Assembly: GCF_000519265.1 (NCBI RefSeq)
Contig: NZ_KI912608.1
Coordinates: forward strand, 3,277,421-3,341,420
DNA: 64,000 nt
Direction: 5' to 3'
Origin: Desulfonatronum lacustre DSM 10312
Lineage (GTDB): Bacteria > Desulfobacterota > Desulfovibrionia > Desulfovibrionales > Desulfonatronaceae
The notes under the pieces are model-generated. The model was not told where the DNA came from and made no database searches. It saw nothing but the letters and a program-made list of their open reading frames with translations. Of the stretch, positions 46,059-55,030 are shown one piece after another (positions within the stretch are counted from its first letter, which is position 1; each line of letters starts with the position of its first letter). A program made the position numbers and the translations under genes.

Positions 46059-48812
46059 ATGGACACGCGAACCCACGGCGGAAACATCTGGCAACTGGCC
46101 CGGAACTTGGGGTGCAAACCACGGGAGATTCTGGATTTTTCGGCCAGTATCAACCCTTTTGGGCCGCCCTCCTGGCTCGGTGAAACGATCCGGAACGCGG
46201 TTTCAGACCTGCGGCACTATCCCGATCCGGACTGCTCCGAGCTGCTGGAGGCCGCTTCCGGGCATTATGGCATTTCCGCAAACGAATTGGTGGCGGACAA
46301 CGGCACGGCGGAGATTCTGCATCGTTTGCCCCCCCTGCTGAAGGGGGGGGGGCCAGGCGCTGGACCGGACGCGGGGCTGGGGCGGGCCGTTATCCCCGGG
46401 CCGGCCTATGCCGATTACGCCGCGACGTGCGCGGCCCACGGGCTGGAAGTGGAGCATCTCCCCCTGGAGCCGCGTGACGATTTCGCGCTGGATTGGGACC
46501 GGCTTCACGACAGGCTCCGGGAGGGTTCGCGCTCTCCGAACCTGATCTTTCTCGGACAGCCCAACAACCCCACCGGGCGGACCTTTTCTCCCGACCGTCT
46601 GCGGACCCTGGCCGCGGAGCATCCCGAGTGCTGGTTCATCGTGGACGAGGCCTTCGCGGACTTCGTGCCCGGTCTGGATCGGTTGCTTCACCGGCGTCCG
46701 CCCAACGTGATTGTCCTGCTGTCCCTGACCAAATTTTACGCCCTGCCCGGACTGCGCATCGGTCTGGCGGCCATGGAACCAGCTCTGGCCTCGCGCTACC
46801 GGAAGCGCTCGCCGGACTGGTCCGTGAATACCCTGGCCCAGGCCGTGGGAACGCGGTGCCTTCAGGACGCCGCGTTCCAGCGGGATGGGCGGGAGCGCGC
46901 GGCCAGGGAACGGGACCGGTTCGTCGCGGCCCTGGCCGGGTTGACGGGACTGATGGTTTCCCCTTCGGAGGCCAATTTCCTGCTGTGTCGCGGAATCGGC
47001 CCGGAATTCGACGCTGGCTGGCTGGCCGGGAAGCTGCTGGAGCAACGGATCGCCATCCGGGTTTGCGCGAACTTTCCGGGTTTGGATCGATCGTATTTCC
47101 GGCTGGCCGTGCGCCAACCCGAGGAGAACGATCGCCTCCTGGAAACCTTGGGCCAGCTCCTGGAACCCGCGAACCGGACCAACTTCCCGGGTCAGTCCCA
47201 GGGCCAGTCCCAGGGTCAGTCCCGCACGCGATCCCGCAAGCGAACCACTCCGGCCCTGATGTTCCAGGGCACCTGCTCCAATGCCGGAAAAAGCCTGCTC
47301 ACCGCGGCCCTGTGCCGAATTTTGCGCCAGGACGGGTTTTCTCCGGCTCCGTTCAAGGCCCAGAACATGGCCCTGAACTCCGGGGTCACTCCGGACGGCG
47401 GGGAGATCGGTCGGGCTCAGATCCTTCAGGCCCAGGCTTGCGCCCTGGAACCGGACCGACGGATGAACCCGATTCTGCTCAAGCCCAACTCCGAAACCGG
47501 TTCCCAGGTCATCGTCCTGGGCGAACCACGGGGCAACATGACCGTGGGGGCCTACATCCGGGCCAAGGAGGAACTGCGGGGCCTGGTCCACGATGGTTAT
47601 GACAGTCTGGCCGCGGAGCACGACGTGATGGTTCTGGAGGGGGCCGGCAGTCCGGCGGAGATCAACCTCAGGCATCACGACCTGGTGAACATGGCCATGG
47701 CCCGCCATGCCCGGGCCGCGGTCTATCTGGTGGGGGACATCGACCGGGGCGGGGTGTTCGCGGCCCTGAGCGGAACCATGGACATGCTGGAGGAGTGGGA
47801 GCGGGATTTGGTCCGCGGGCTGGTGATCAACAAGTTTCGCGGTCAACGCTCTTTGCTGGACCCGGCCCTGGACTGGGTCGCTCGACGCACGGCCCGGCCC
47901 GTGCTGGGGGTGGTTCCTTATCTGGCGGACCTGGGGCTGCCCGAGGAAGACTCCGTGAACTTCAAGCAGGGGGCGCTGTTTCGCCCGGACCGGACGCGCG
48001 GGGCAGGCGGACAGGCCCAGGGTGAGGTCCAGGGTCTGGCCCAGGGTCTGACCCAGGGTGTGGCCCAGGGTGAGGCCCTGGACGTGGCCTGTCTGGACCT
48101 GCCGCATATCTCCAATTTCACGGATCTGGACCCCCTGGCCGCTGAACCGGGCGTGATCGTCCGCCTGGTCCGCCATGCCGGGGAACTGGGCGCGCCGGAC
48201 CTGCTGATCCTGCCCGGAAGCAAGAACGTGATGGCGGATATGGCCTTTGTCCGCGAGCGGGGCCTGGCCGGGGCCGTCGTCAGGCTGGCCGAGAGGGGTA
48301 CGACGCATATCCTGGGCATTTGCGGCGGATACCAGATGCTCGGCTCGCGGATCGAGGATCCTCACGGCCTGGAGTCCCCGGCCCGGGCGTCCATCCCCGG
48401 CCTGGGGCTGCTTCCGCTGACCACCCGCCTGGAACCGGACAAGACGCTGCGCCGGACTGTGGCCGAACATCGCGCCTCGGGACTGACGGTCGCGGGGTAT
48501 GAGATCCATCATGGGCAGTCCATTCCGGAGCCCGGACGCGACGATCCGGCAGTCGCCCTGAAGACGGCCGATGGGCGGGTCATCGGCCTGGAGCTGCACG
48601 ACAAGCCAGTCTGGGGCTCATATCTGCACGGCATCTTCGATGATGCGCCGTTTCGACGCTGGCTGTTGAACACGATCCTGACCGCCAAGGGCGAATCGCC
48701 CCTGACCGCCCTCGGAGTCTGGGATACGGAGGCGGCCCTGGACCGCCTGGCGGACCATGTTCGTCGGCACCTGGATATTGCGAGGATTTACAAAACCCTG
48801 GAGGTGCGTTGA
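46059..48812 (+). CDS. cobQ: Fused CobD (threonine-P decarboxylase) - CobQ (cobyric acid synthase)
   Basis: 917 residues. Residues 1 to about 370 are a PLP aminotransferase-fold CobD (DFSASINPFGPP, NNPTGRTF, PLP-Lys in SLTKFYALPGLRIG). After a GQS-rich linker comes CobQ: P-loop-like FQGTCSNAGKSLLTAALC, KAQNMALNSGVT, the GATase Cys in GICGGYQMLG and His in GSYLHGIFDD. A second Gln-Gly linker (AQGEVQGLAQGLTQGVAQGE) lies inside CobQ. It makes aminopropanol phosphate and amidates cobyrinate in B12 synthesis. GGAGG abuts ATG 46059, so the exact start is uncertain. Confidence 0.92.
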   Translation: MDTRTHGGNIWQLARNLGCKPREILDFSASINPFGPPSWLGETIRNAVSDLRHYPDPDCSELLEAASGHYGISANELVADNGTAEILHRLPPLLKGGGPGAGPDAGLGRAVIPGPAYADYAATCAAHGLEVEHLPLEPRDDFALDWDRLHDRLREGSRSPNLIFLGQPNNPTGRTFSPDRLRTLAAEHPECWFIVDEAFADFVPGLDRLLHRRPPNVIVLLSLTKFYALPGLRIGLAAMEPALASRYRKRSPDWSVNTLAQAVGTRCLQDAAFQRDGRERAARERDRFVAALAGLTGLMVSPSEANFLLCRGIGPEFDAGWLAGKLLEQRIAIRVCANFPGLDRSYFRLAVRQPEENDRLLETLGQLLEPANRTNFPGQSQGQSQGQSRTRSRKRTTPALMFQGTCSNAGKSLLTAALCRILRQDGFSPAPFKAQNMALNSGVTPDGGEIGRAQILQAQACALEPDRRMNPILLKPNSETGSQVIVLGEPRGNMTVGAYIRAKEELRGLVHDGYDSLAAEHDVMVLEGAGSPAEINLRHHDLVNMAMARHARAAVYLVGDIDRGGVFAALSGTMDMLEEWERDLVRGLVINKFRGQRSLLDPALDWVARRTARPVLGVVPYLADLGLPEEDSVNFKQGALFRPDRTRGAGGQAQGEVQGLAQGLTQGVAQGEALDVACLDLPHISNFTDLDPLAAEPGVIVRLVRHAGELGAPDLLILPGSKNVMADMAFVRERGLAGAVVRLAERGTTHILGICGGYQMLGSRIEDPHGLESPARASIPGLGLLPLTTRLEPDKTLRRTVAEHRASGLTVAGYEIHHGQSIPEPGRDDPAVALKTADGRVIGLELHDKPVWGSYLHGIFDDAPFRRWLLNTILTAKGESPLTALGVWDTEAALDRLADHVRRHLDIARIYKTLEVR

Positions 48813-48813
48813 C

Positions 48814-49620
48814 ATGGAACAGAATCTGTTGCTGGCCTTCGCTTTGACCACCTTTGCCGGACTGTCCACCGGGTTCGGCAGTTTTCTGGCCTTTTTCGCC
48901 AAACGGGAGAGCAAGCTCTTTCTGTCCACGGCCCTGGGATTTTCCGCCGGGGTGATGATCTACGTCTCCTTTGCGGAAATGCTACCGGAATCGCTGAAAC
49001 TGCTGGAACCGGTCCATGGTGAGCCCGGGGCGGCCTGGCTGATGACCGCGGGGTTCTTTGGCGGAATTTTCTTCATCGGGATCATCGACCGTCTGGTCCC
49101 GGAATACGAGAATCCGCACCACGTGCGTTCAGCGGATGAAATCACGTCCCCGCCGGATCCCTCCAAAAAGAAGTTGCACAGGATGGGGATCTTCGCTGCC
49201 CTGGCCATTGCCATCCACAACTTTCCTGAAGGCATGGCCACCTTTTTCGCCACCCTGCACGATCCGGCCCTGGGCGTGGCTATTGCCGTGGCCGTGGCCC
49301 TGCACAACATCCCCGAAGGCATCGCCGTGGCCGTGCCCATCTACTATGCCACGGGCAGCCGGATGAAGGCCTTCTGGCTCTCCATGCTCTCCGGGCTGGC
49401 CGAGCCCTTGGGCGCGGTGATCGGCTATCTGATCCTGCGCCCGTACTTCTCGGACACCGTGTTCGGGCTGGTCTTCGCCGGGGTGGCCGGGATCATGGTC
49501 TTCATCTCCATCGACGAGCTGTTCCCAGCGGCCAAGGAGTACGACCAGGGCCACGCCCCGGTGTACGCCTTGATCGTCGGCATGGCGGTGATGGCATTGA
49601 GTTTGCTTTTGTTGATGTGA
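48814..49620 (+). CDS. zupT: ZIP-family metal transporter ZupT
   Basis: 268 residues from ATG 48814, nine bases after GGAGG. Eight hydrophobic segments. Metal-site motifs HNFPEGMATFF and HNIPEGIAVAVP, and a His-containing variable loop (ENPHHVRSADE). Imports zinc and other divalent metals across the inner membrane. Starts 1 bp after the CobD-CobQ stop, so co-transcribed; cobalt uptake for B12 is a plausible use. Confidence 0.95.
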   Translation: MEQNLLLAFALTTFAGLSTGFGSFLAFFAKRESKLFLSTALGFSAGVMIYVSFAEMLPESLKLLEPVHGEPGAAWLMTAGFFGGIFFIGIIDRLVPEYENPHHVRSADEITSPPDPSKKKLHRMGIFAALAIAIHNFPEGMATFFATLHDPALGVAIAVAVALHNIPEGIAVAVPIYYATGSRMKAFWLSMLSGLAEPLGAVIGYLILRPYFSDTVFGLVFAGVAGIMVFISIDELFPAAKEYDQGHAPVYALIVGMAVMALSLLLLM

Positions 49621-49773
49621 TGATGACGTGAGGTTGATGTAAACATTGCCAACCGGTCTTTTCGCCTTACAGTAGACTTTACATCTCCGTGCGAACGGGG
49701 CATGGTAACGTCAACCTCATCGAAAAGTCGGGTCGGCATTGACGATCCCCGACTCAAGCCATAAGGAGAGGGC

Positions 49774-50103
49774 ATGGAAAAAAACAGATGCAATCGAGAC
49801 GTCAGCTGTAAGAGCAACCCCCCTGTTGCCGGCTTGAATCGTCAGCATTCCCCGAAGAACGGCTTTGATCCGGAATTGATGTTCGTGGAATGTCATCGTT
49901 GCGGTCGCCCGTTGGTCTGGAACCAGGGTGAAGCCAGTCAGATTATTGAACAGTCCGGAATCGACACTAAAAAGCTGGATGCCCAGTGTCTGATTCTGGC
50001 CGAGGGATGCCCGCAGTGCGCTCCCGGCGAAGGGGGCTATATGGTGCGCGTGGTCCGGCTCCGGGAAGACGGGTATCGCGACGTCAAGGAACAGGGCCAT
50101 TAG
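49774..50103 (+). CDS. Zinc-ribbon-like hypothetical protein
   Basis: 109 residues; AAGGAGAG precedes ATG. CHRCG and CPQC (about 40 apart) suggest a zinc ribbon; in between is GEASQIIEQSGIDTKKLD. The N-terminal 35 residues are polar and probably flexible. Not otherwise recognised. Confidence 0.7.
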   Translation: MEKNRCNRDVSCKSNPPVAGLNRQHSPKNGFDPELMFVECHRCGRPLVWNQGEASQIIEQSGIDTKKLDAQCLILAEGCPQCAPGEGGYMVRVVRLREDGYRDVKEQGH

Positions 50104-50196
50104 CAGGCCGGTCACGGCATATTTTCCCACCAATCCCTGACTTCCTCTCAGCCGCACGGGGCGAACCAACGTTCGTCCCGTGTATTTTTTCCACCC

Positions 50197-51120
50197 ATGC
50201 AAACCACCACGTCGTCAACCGTCGCAACGCCGATCGCCCAGCGTAAACCGCCGTGGCTGCGTCGGCCGCTGCCCCAGGACCGGCGTTTTTCCCAACTGAG
50301 CGAGGATCTTCGCGGCCTGGGTCTAGCCACGGTCTGCCGGAGCGCCCGGTGTCCGAACATCGGGGAATGCTTTTCCAGCGGGACGGCTACGTTTTTGATC
50401 CTGGGCGACGTCTGCACCCGGTCCTGTGCGTTTTGCAACATCCCCTCCGGCCAGCCCGGCCCGGTGGCCGGGGACGAGCCGTTCCGGGTCAGCCGGGCCG
50501 TGGCCCGGATGGGCCTGCGCTACGCGGTGATCACCTCCGTGACCCGCGACGACCTGCCTGACGGCGGAGCCGATCACTTTGCGCGGGTGGTCCGGCAACT
50601 CAAGGCCGAACTTCCCGGACTGGCCGTGGAAGTGCTGATCCCGGATTTTCAGGGCAGCCGGGCCGCTTTGGAAACCGTGCTGGAATCCGGGGTGGACGTG
50701 CTCAACCACAACCTGGAAACCGTGCCGGATCTGTACCCCCTGGTTCGTCCCCAAGCCGGATACGCCCGCAGCCTGGAACTCTTGGCCCGGAGCCGGGATT
50801 GGGCTAAAATCCGAAACCAGGTCGTGCACACCAAGAGCGGCCTGATGCTCGGGCTGGGCGAGACCCGTGAGCAGCTGCGTCGGGTTTTCGCCGACCTGGC
50901 CGCCGCGGGATGCGCCATCCTGACCATGGGCCAGTACTTGGCCCCGTCCGTGGCTCATCACCCGGTGATCCGCTATCTGCCCCCCGAGGAGTTCACCGAG
51001 TTGGCCGAACTGGCCAGGGCCGAGGGCATCGGTACGGTCTTTTCCGCTCCGCTGGTGCGCAGCAGCTACCACGCCTCGGAGGTGGCCCACGCGACATGCG
51101 CTTCAATGGCCAAATCGTGA
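50197..51120 (+). CDS. lipA: Lipoyl synthase
   Basis: 307 residues. Auxiliary cluster Cys47, Cys52, Cys58 (CRSARCPNIGEC) and radical SAM Cys73, Cys77, Cys80 (CTRSCAFC). VTRDDLPDGGADHFA and LNHNLETVPDLYPLVRP are typical. Inserts two sulfurs into the octanoyl group on lipoyl domains. lipB lies 2 kb downstream, after aguB-aguA. No strong Shine-Dalgarno before ATG 50197. Confidence 0.96.
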   Translation: MQTTTSSTVATPIAQRKPPWLRRPLPQDRRFSQLSEDLRGLGLATVCRSARCPNIGECFSSGTATFLILGDVCTRSCAFCNIPSGQPGPVAGDEPFRVSRAVARMGLRYAVITSVTRDDLPDGGADHFARVVRQLKAELPGLAVEVLIPDFQGSRAALETVLESGVDVLNHNLETVPDLYPLVRPQAGYARSLELLARSRDWAKIRNQVVHTKSGLMLGLGETREQLRRVFADLAAAGCAILTMGQYLAPSVAHHPVIRYLPPEEFTELAELARAEGIGTVFSAPLVRSSYHASEVAHATCASMAKS

Positions 51121-51172
51121 CCTCAGCTTCAATCCCAGCTTCAACCTCAGCCTGAATCCGGAACGCCGCTCC

Positions 51173-52078
51173 ATGAAAACACACGCCGTTTCCCCGTTCC
51201 TTGTCGGTCTGCCCCAGATTTCCATTCCCACCGATCCGGCCCAGAGCCTGGCCAAGGCCGAAGAGTTCGTGCATCAGGCCGCCCGCCAGGGTGCGCAAGT
51301 GGTCTGCCTGCCGGAGTTGTTCCGGTCGCCGTATTTCTGCCAGCACGAGGATCCGGAGTTCTTCGCCCTGGCCGAATCCATCCCCGGCCCATCCACCGAG
51401 GCCTTGGGCCGCGCGGCCAGGGAGGAAGGGGTCGTGGTCCTGGCCTCCCTGTTTGAGCGCCGCGGGCCCGGGGTCTATCACAACACCCTGGCGATCATCG
51501 ACGCGGACGGGTCGCTGCTCGGCGTGTACCGCAAGATGCACATCCCGGACGATCCGGGCTATTACGAAAAATATTTCTTCGCTCCCGGCGACACCGGGTT
51601 CAGGGCCTTCGACACCCGCTTCGGCCGTATCGGCGGTCTGGTCTGCTGGGACCAGTGGTACCCGGAAGCGGCCCGGCTCACGGCCTTGCGCGGGGCCCTG
51701 GCCCTGTTCTACCCCACGGCCATCGGCTGGCATCCCGAGGAAAAGGACCGCTTCGGAGCGGAACAGCAGGATGCCTGGGTCACGGTGCAGCGGGGGCACG
51801 CCGTGGCCAACGGCGTCTACGTGGCCGTGGTCAACCGCGTCGGGCACGAAATCCCGCCCGGCGGTGGACCGGGCATCGAGTTCTGGGGCAACTCCTTCGT
51901 CGCCGGTCCCATGGGCGAGCTGCTCTGCCGGGCCTCGACGGACAAGGAGGAAATCCTGCTGGCCGAAATCGACCCCGCCCGCCTGGAAACCGTCCGCCAA
52001 CACTGGCCCTTTTTCCGCGACCGCCGCATCGACGCCTACGGCGGGATCGCGAGCCGCTATTTGGGGGATGAGGCATGA
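51173..52078 (+). CDS. aguB: N-carbamoylputrescine amidase
   Basis: 301 residues, nitrilase fold. Catalytic triad Glu in CLPELFRSPYF, Lys in YRKMHIPDDPGYYEK and Cys in GGLVCWDQWYPEAA. AguB-type sequence throughout (FYPTAIGWHPEEKD). Converts N-carbamoylputrescine to putrescine. Overlaps aguA (ATGA). Confidence 0.95.
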   Translation: MKTHAVSPFLVGLPQISIPTDPAQSLAKAEEFVHQAARQGAQVVCLPELFRSPYFCQHEDPEFFALAESIPGPSTEALGRAAREEGVVVLASLFERRGPGVYHNTLAIIDADGSLLGVYRKMHIPDDPGYYEKYFFAPGDTGFRAFDTRFGRIGGLVCWDQWYPEAARLTALRGALALFYPTAIGWHPEEKDRFGAEQQDAWVTVQRGHAVANGVYVAVVNRVGHEIPPGGGPGIEFWGNSFVAGPMGELLCRASTDKEEILLAEIDPARLETVRQHWPFFRDRRIDAYGGIASRYLGDEA

Positions 52079-53127
52079 CCGTCCGATATCGCCTGCCCGC
52101 CGAGTGGGAGCCCCATGCGGCTACCTGGCTGGCCTGGCCGCACAATGCCCGGGACTGGCCGGGCAAATTCGCGCCCATTCGATGGGTGTACGCGGAAATC
52201 GTTCGCCATCTGGCCCTGTCCGAGCCGGTGCGGATTCTGGTCCGCTCCCCGGAGCAGGAGCGGGAAGTCCGCAATTTGCTGGAACGCTCCCATGCGGACC
52301 TGGGCCAGGTGACGTTTTTCCCCATACCCACGAACCGCGTCTGGACCCGTGACTATTGTCCGGCTTTTGTTCATGTCCACGACGGCCAGAACAAACGGAC
52401 GCACGCCGTGCGTTTCGGCTTCAACGGCTGGGCCAAGTATCCGGACCATGAACTGGATGCCGCAGTGCCGGAACACATCGCCCGGGCCTTGGACATCCCC
52501 CTGACTCCGCTCCGCCACGGCGACCGGACGGTGGTCCTGGAGGGCGGAGCCATCGACGGCAACGGGCGGGGCTCGCTGCTGACCACCGAGGAATGCCTGT
52601 TGGACCAGCAAACCCAGGTCCGTAATCTCGGCCTGAGCCGCGAAGACCTGGAAGCGACCCTGCTTGAGTATCTGGGCGTGACCAACGTGATCTGGCTGGG
52701 GGACGGGATTGCCGGGGACGACACCCACGGCCACGTGGACGATCTGTGCCGGTTCGTGAATCCGACCACCGTGGTCCTGGTCCAGGAGGACGACCCCAAG
52801 GACGCCAACTACCGTGCCCTGCGGGAAAACCGCGAACGCCTGGAGTCGGCCCGGCTGGAAGACGGCTCCCGGCCCGAGGTCGTGGCCCTGCCCATGCCCG
52901 CGCCCCTGTACTTCGAGAACACCCGCCTCCCGGCCAGTTACGCCAATTTCTACATCAGCAACACCACGGTCATCGTGCCCACGTTCAACGACCCGCAGGA
53001 CCGGATCGCTCTGGGCATCCTGGCCGACCTGTTCCCGGACCGGAAAGTGGTGGGCGTCCATGCCGTGGATCTGGTCTGGGGCTTCGGGACACTGCATTGC
53101 CTGACCCACGAACAAGCCGCGGAGTAA
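52075..53127 (+). CDS. aguA: Agmatine deiminase
   Basis: 350 residues, pentein fold. WTRDYCPAFV, GGAIDGNGRGSLLTTEECLL, GDDTHGHVDDLCRF and catalytic Cys342 in GTLHCLTHEQ. Converts agmatine to N-carbamoylputrescine, the substrate of AguB upstream. Together the pair makes putrescine from agmatine. Confidence 0.96.
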   Translation: MTVRYRLPAEWEPHAATWLAWPHNARDWPGKFAPIRWVYAEIVRHLALSEPVRILVRSPEQEREVRNLLERSHADLGQVTFFPIPTNRVWTRDYCPAFVHVHDGQNKRTHAVRFGFNGWAKYPDHELDAAVPEHIARALDIPLTPLRHGDRTVVLEGGAIDGNGRGSLLTTEECLLDQQTQVRNLGLSREDLEATLLEYLGVTNVIWLGDGIAGDDTHGHVDDLCRFVNPTTVVLVQEDDPKDANYRALRENRERLESARLEDGSRPEVVALPMPAPLYFENTRLPASYANFYISNTTVIVPTFNDPQDRIALGILADLFPDRKVVGVHAVDLVWGFGTLHCLTHEQAAE

Positions 53128-53150
53128 CCTCCGGGCGAGATCATCCCGCC

Positions 53151-53834
53151 GTGGTCACCGGCAATCCGACGGGCGCCGTTCCTTCCGCCGTTTACCGGGC
53201 GGACCGGAGCCTGATCGTCCAGGAATTGGGCATCAGGCCCTATGACCAAGCCCTGGACATCCAGGCCGAGGCCGTGCGGGACGTGGCGATCGGAGGAGCG
53301 GAGCGGCTCTTGGTGCTGGAGCATTCGCCGGTAATCACCCTGGGTCGCAACAGCGGCGCGGAACACCTGCTCGTTTCCCCGAAAATTCTGGCCCAGCGCG
53401 GCATCCAACTCGTCCACGCGGCCCGCGGAGGCAGTGTGACCTGCCACTTCCCCGGCCAACTCGTGATCTACCCCATCCTGCGCCTGAACCAGCGCCCCGG
53501 AGGACTGCGCCGTCTCGTCTTCGACCTGGAGGAAGCCGTGATCCGGACCCTGACGCCCTACGGCCTGCCCGCCGTCCGCCAGTCCGGCCGCCCCGGAGTC
53601 TGGATCCGGGACCGCAAAATCGCCTCCATCGGCCTGGCCCTCAAACACTGGGTCACGTTCCACGGCCTGGCCCTGAACGTGACCCGGAACACCAGCCTGT
53701 TCGACCTGATCACCCCCTGCGGCCTGTCCGGGGTCCGGGTCACCTCGGTCCATGGCGAGTTGGGACGCGAGAAACCGAAGATGGCCGAGGTGAAGGAAGC
53801 CCTGGTCGCCGCTTTGCGGGAAAAGCTTGCATAG
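53151..53834 (+). CDS. lipB: Octanoyltransferase LipB
   Basis: 227 residues from GTG 53151. RGGSVTCHFPGQLVIYPIL, catalytic Lys in KIASIGLALKHWVTFHG and Cys in ITPCGLSGVRVTSV. The usual RGGxxTYHGPGQ motif reads RGGSVTCHFPGQ, so Tyr-His-Gly is Cys-His-Phe. Transfers octanoate from ACP to lipoyl domains, the substrate for LipA upstream. It lies 23 bp after aguA. Confidence 0.93.
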   Translation: MVTGNPTGAVPSAVYRADRSLIVQELGIRPYDQALDIQAEAVRDVAIGGAERLLVLEHSPVITLGRNSGAEHLLVSPKILAQRGIQLVHAARGGSVTCHFPGQLVIYPILRLNQRPGGLRRLVFDLEEAVIRTLTPYGLPAVRQSGRPGVWIRDRKIASIGLALKHWVTFHGLALNVTRNTSLFDLITPCGLSGVRVTSVHGELGREKPKMAEVKEALVAALREKLA

Positions 53835-53933
53835 ACGTGGAGAATGGGGGATGTTTGACGAAGGTTGTTGAGCAGGAAGGGGCTGTGAGGGAATTGTCAT
53901 GGTGATGGGTACAAAATCAAAGGAAGGTGCGGC

Positions 53934-54188
53934 ATGACGACGGTCACTGTCACGGATCATGATTTTTCCAACAATTTTTCGATGTTTCTTGAAGACGTTC
54001 AGAAAGGAAAAGAGATTGTGATTTCCGTCTCAGGGAAGCCAATGGCTCGACTGGTTCCGTTTGCCAGTGACGAGAATACGATCCGCTTTGGTGTGTTGCG
54101 CGGCAAGGTTCGTATCGCCGAAGATTTTGACGCCCCCTTGCCGGACGAGGTTCTCGACGCATTCGAAGGTCGAGTATGCGGCTCTTGA
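53934..54188 (+). CDS. Phd/YefM-type antitoxin
   Basis: 84 residues; GGAAGGTG precedes ATG. N-terminal VTVTDHDFSNNFSMFLEDVQ and GKEIVISVSGKPMARLVP are the Phd-fold DNA-binding part. The C-terminal LRGKVRIAEDFDAPLPDEV is the toxin-binding tail. Overlaps the toxin gene by 13 bp and probably represses the pair. Confidence 0.92.
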   Translation: MTTVTVTDHDFSNNFSMFLEDVQKGKEIVISVSGKPMARLVPFASDENTIRFGVLRGKVRIAEDFDAPLPDEVLDAFEGRVCGS

Positions 54189-54559
54189 TCGATACCCAGA
54201 TATTCATCTGGACGGTAATTGGAAGTGGGTTCTTGTGCGATCAGGCGCGTCGGACCATGCTTGAAGCGGAAAGAGTTTGCGTGTCTGCGGCATCAATCTG
54301 GGAAATCGCGATCAAAACGAAAATCGGCAAGTTAGAGGGCAACCCTCATGATTTTTGCAAGGCCATCCGGCAAAGTGGATTTCAAGAGCTTTTCGTAACC
54401 GCTCGCCATGCTGCAACCGTGCATGACTTGCCACTTTATCACCGGGATCCGTTTGACCGTATTCTTGTCGCACAAGCGATTTGTGAAGAATTGTGGTTGC
54501 TGACTGCCGATAAATTGCTGAAACAGTATTCAACGCGGATTATAACCGTTCCCGGATAG
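54176..54559 (+). CDS. vapC: PIN-domain toxin, VapC type
   Basis: 127 residues. Acidic residues in LLIDTQIFIW, SAASIWEIAIK and HRDPFDRILVAQA fit the PIN active site; the last is the common DPFDRxLxAQA form. Expected to be an RNase. Translationally coupled to the antitoxin. Confidence 0.93.
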   Translation: MRLLIDTQIFIWTVIGSGFLCDQARRTMLEAERVCVSAASIWEIAIKTKIGKLEGNPHDFCKAIRQSGFQELFVTARHAATVHDLPLYHRDPFDRILVAQAICEELWLLTADKLLKQYSTRIITVPG

Positions 54560-54602
54560 ATTATAACGCAGCCAAATTGATACCATTGCATCGAGGTGAA
54601 CC

Positions 54603-55016
54603 ATGTCGCGAATGATGAGCGTTCAGGTCCAGACCGGGCAGCTCCGGTCTTCCCCGTCCTTTTTGGCCGGGATTGTCGGGGAGGTGGCGTATGCCCGGCA
54701 GGTTCAGGTGTTGGAAGAGCGGGCCGGATGGGCGCGGGTGGCTGTTTCCGGTACGTCGCTGTCCGGCTGGATGCACGGCTCGGCCTTGAGCAGCAAGCGG
54801 ATCGTGCTCCAGGCCGGGGCCGAGGACGTGGAGCGGGCGGCCACCACCGGCGAGATCGCCCTGGCCGGGAAAGGATTCAATGAGGAGGTGGAACGGGAGT
54901 TCCGTTCCCGGAATCCGAACCTGGATTTTCGCAGGATCGATCAAATGCAGGCTTCAAGCCCGACCATGGCCCAGATCCGGCGATTCGCCCAGGAAGGGCA
55001 ATTGCGCTTGGCCTAG
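54603..55016 (+). CDS. SH3-like domain protein
   Basis: 137 residues; GAGGTGA precedes ATG. MSVQVQTGQLRSSPSFLAGI and GWARVAVSGTSLSGWMHGSAL form a bacterial SH3 repeat. No signal peptide seen. The C-terminal part is helical (NEEVEREFRSRNPNLDFRRI). Next to the M48 protease, with which it may be co-expressed (14 bp gap). Confidence 0.8.
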   Translation: MSRMMSVQVQTGQLRSSPSFLAGIVGEVAYARQVQVLEERAGWARVAVSGTSLSGWMHGSALSSKRIVLQAGAEDVERAATTGEIALAGKGFNEEVEREFRSRNPNLDFRRIDQMQASSPTMAQIRRFAQEGQLRLA

Positions 55017-55030
55017 AGGAGGTTCTGTTT

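Noticed and set aside
46203-48599. 798-residue minus-strand ORF opposite the CobD-CobQ fusion
   Set aside because: Shadow ORF rich in Gln, Gly and Arg; the plus-strand frame has all catalytic motifs.
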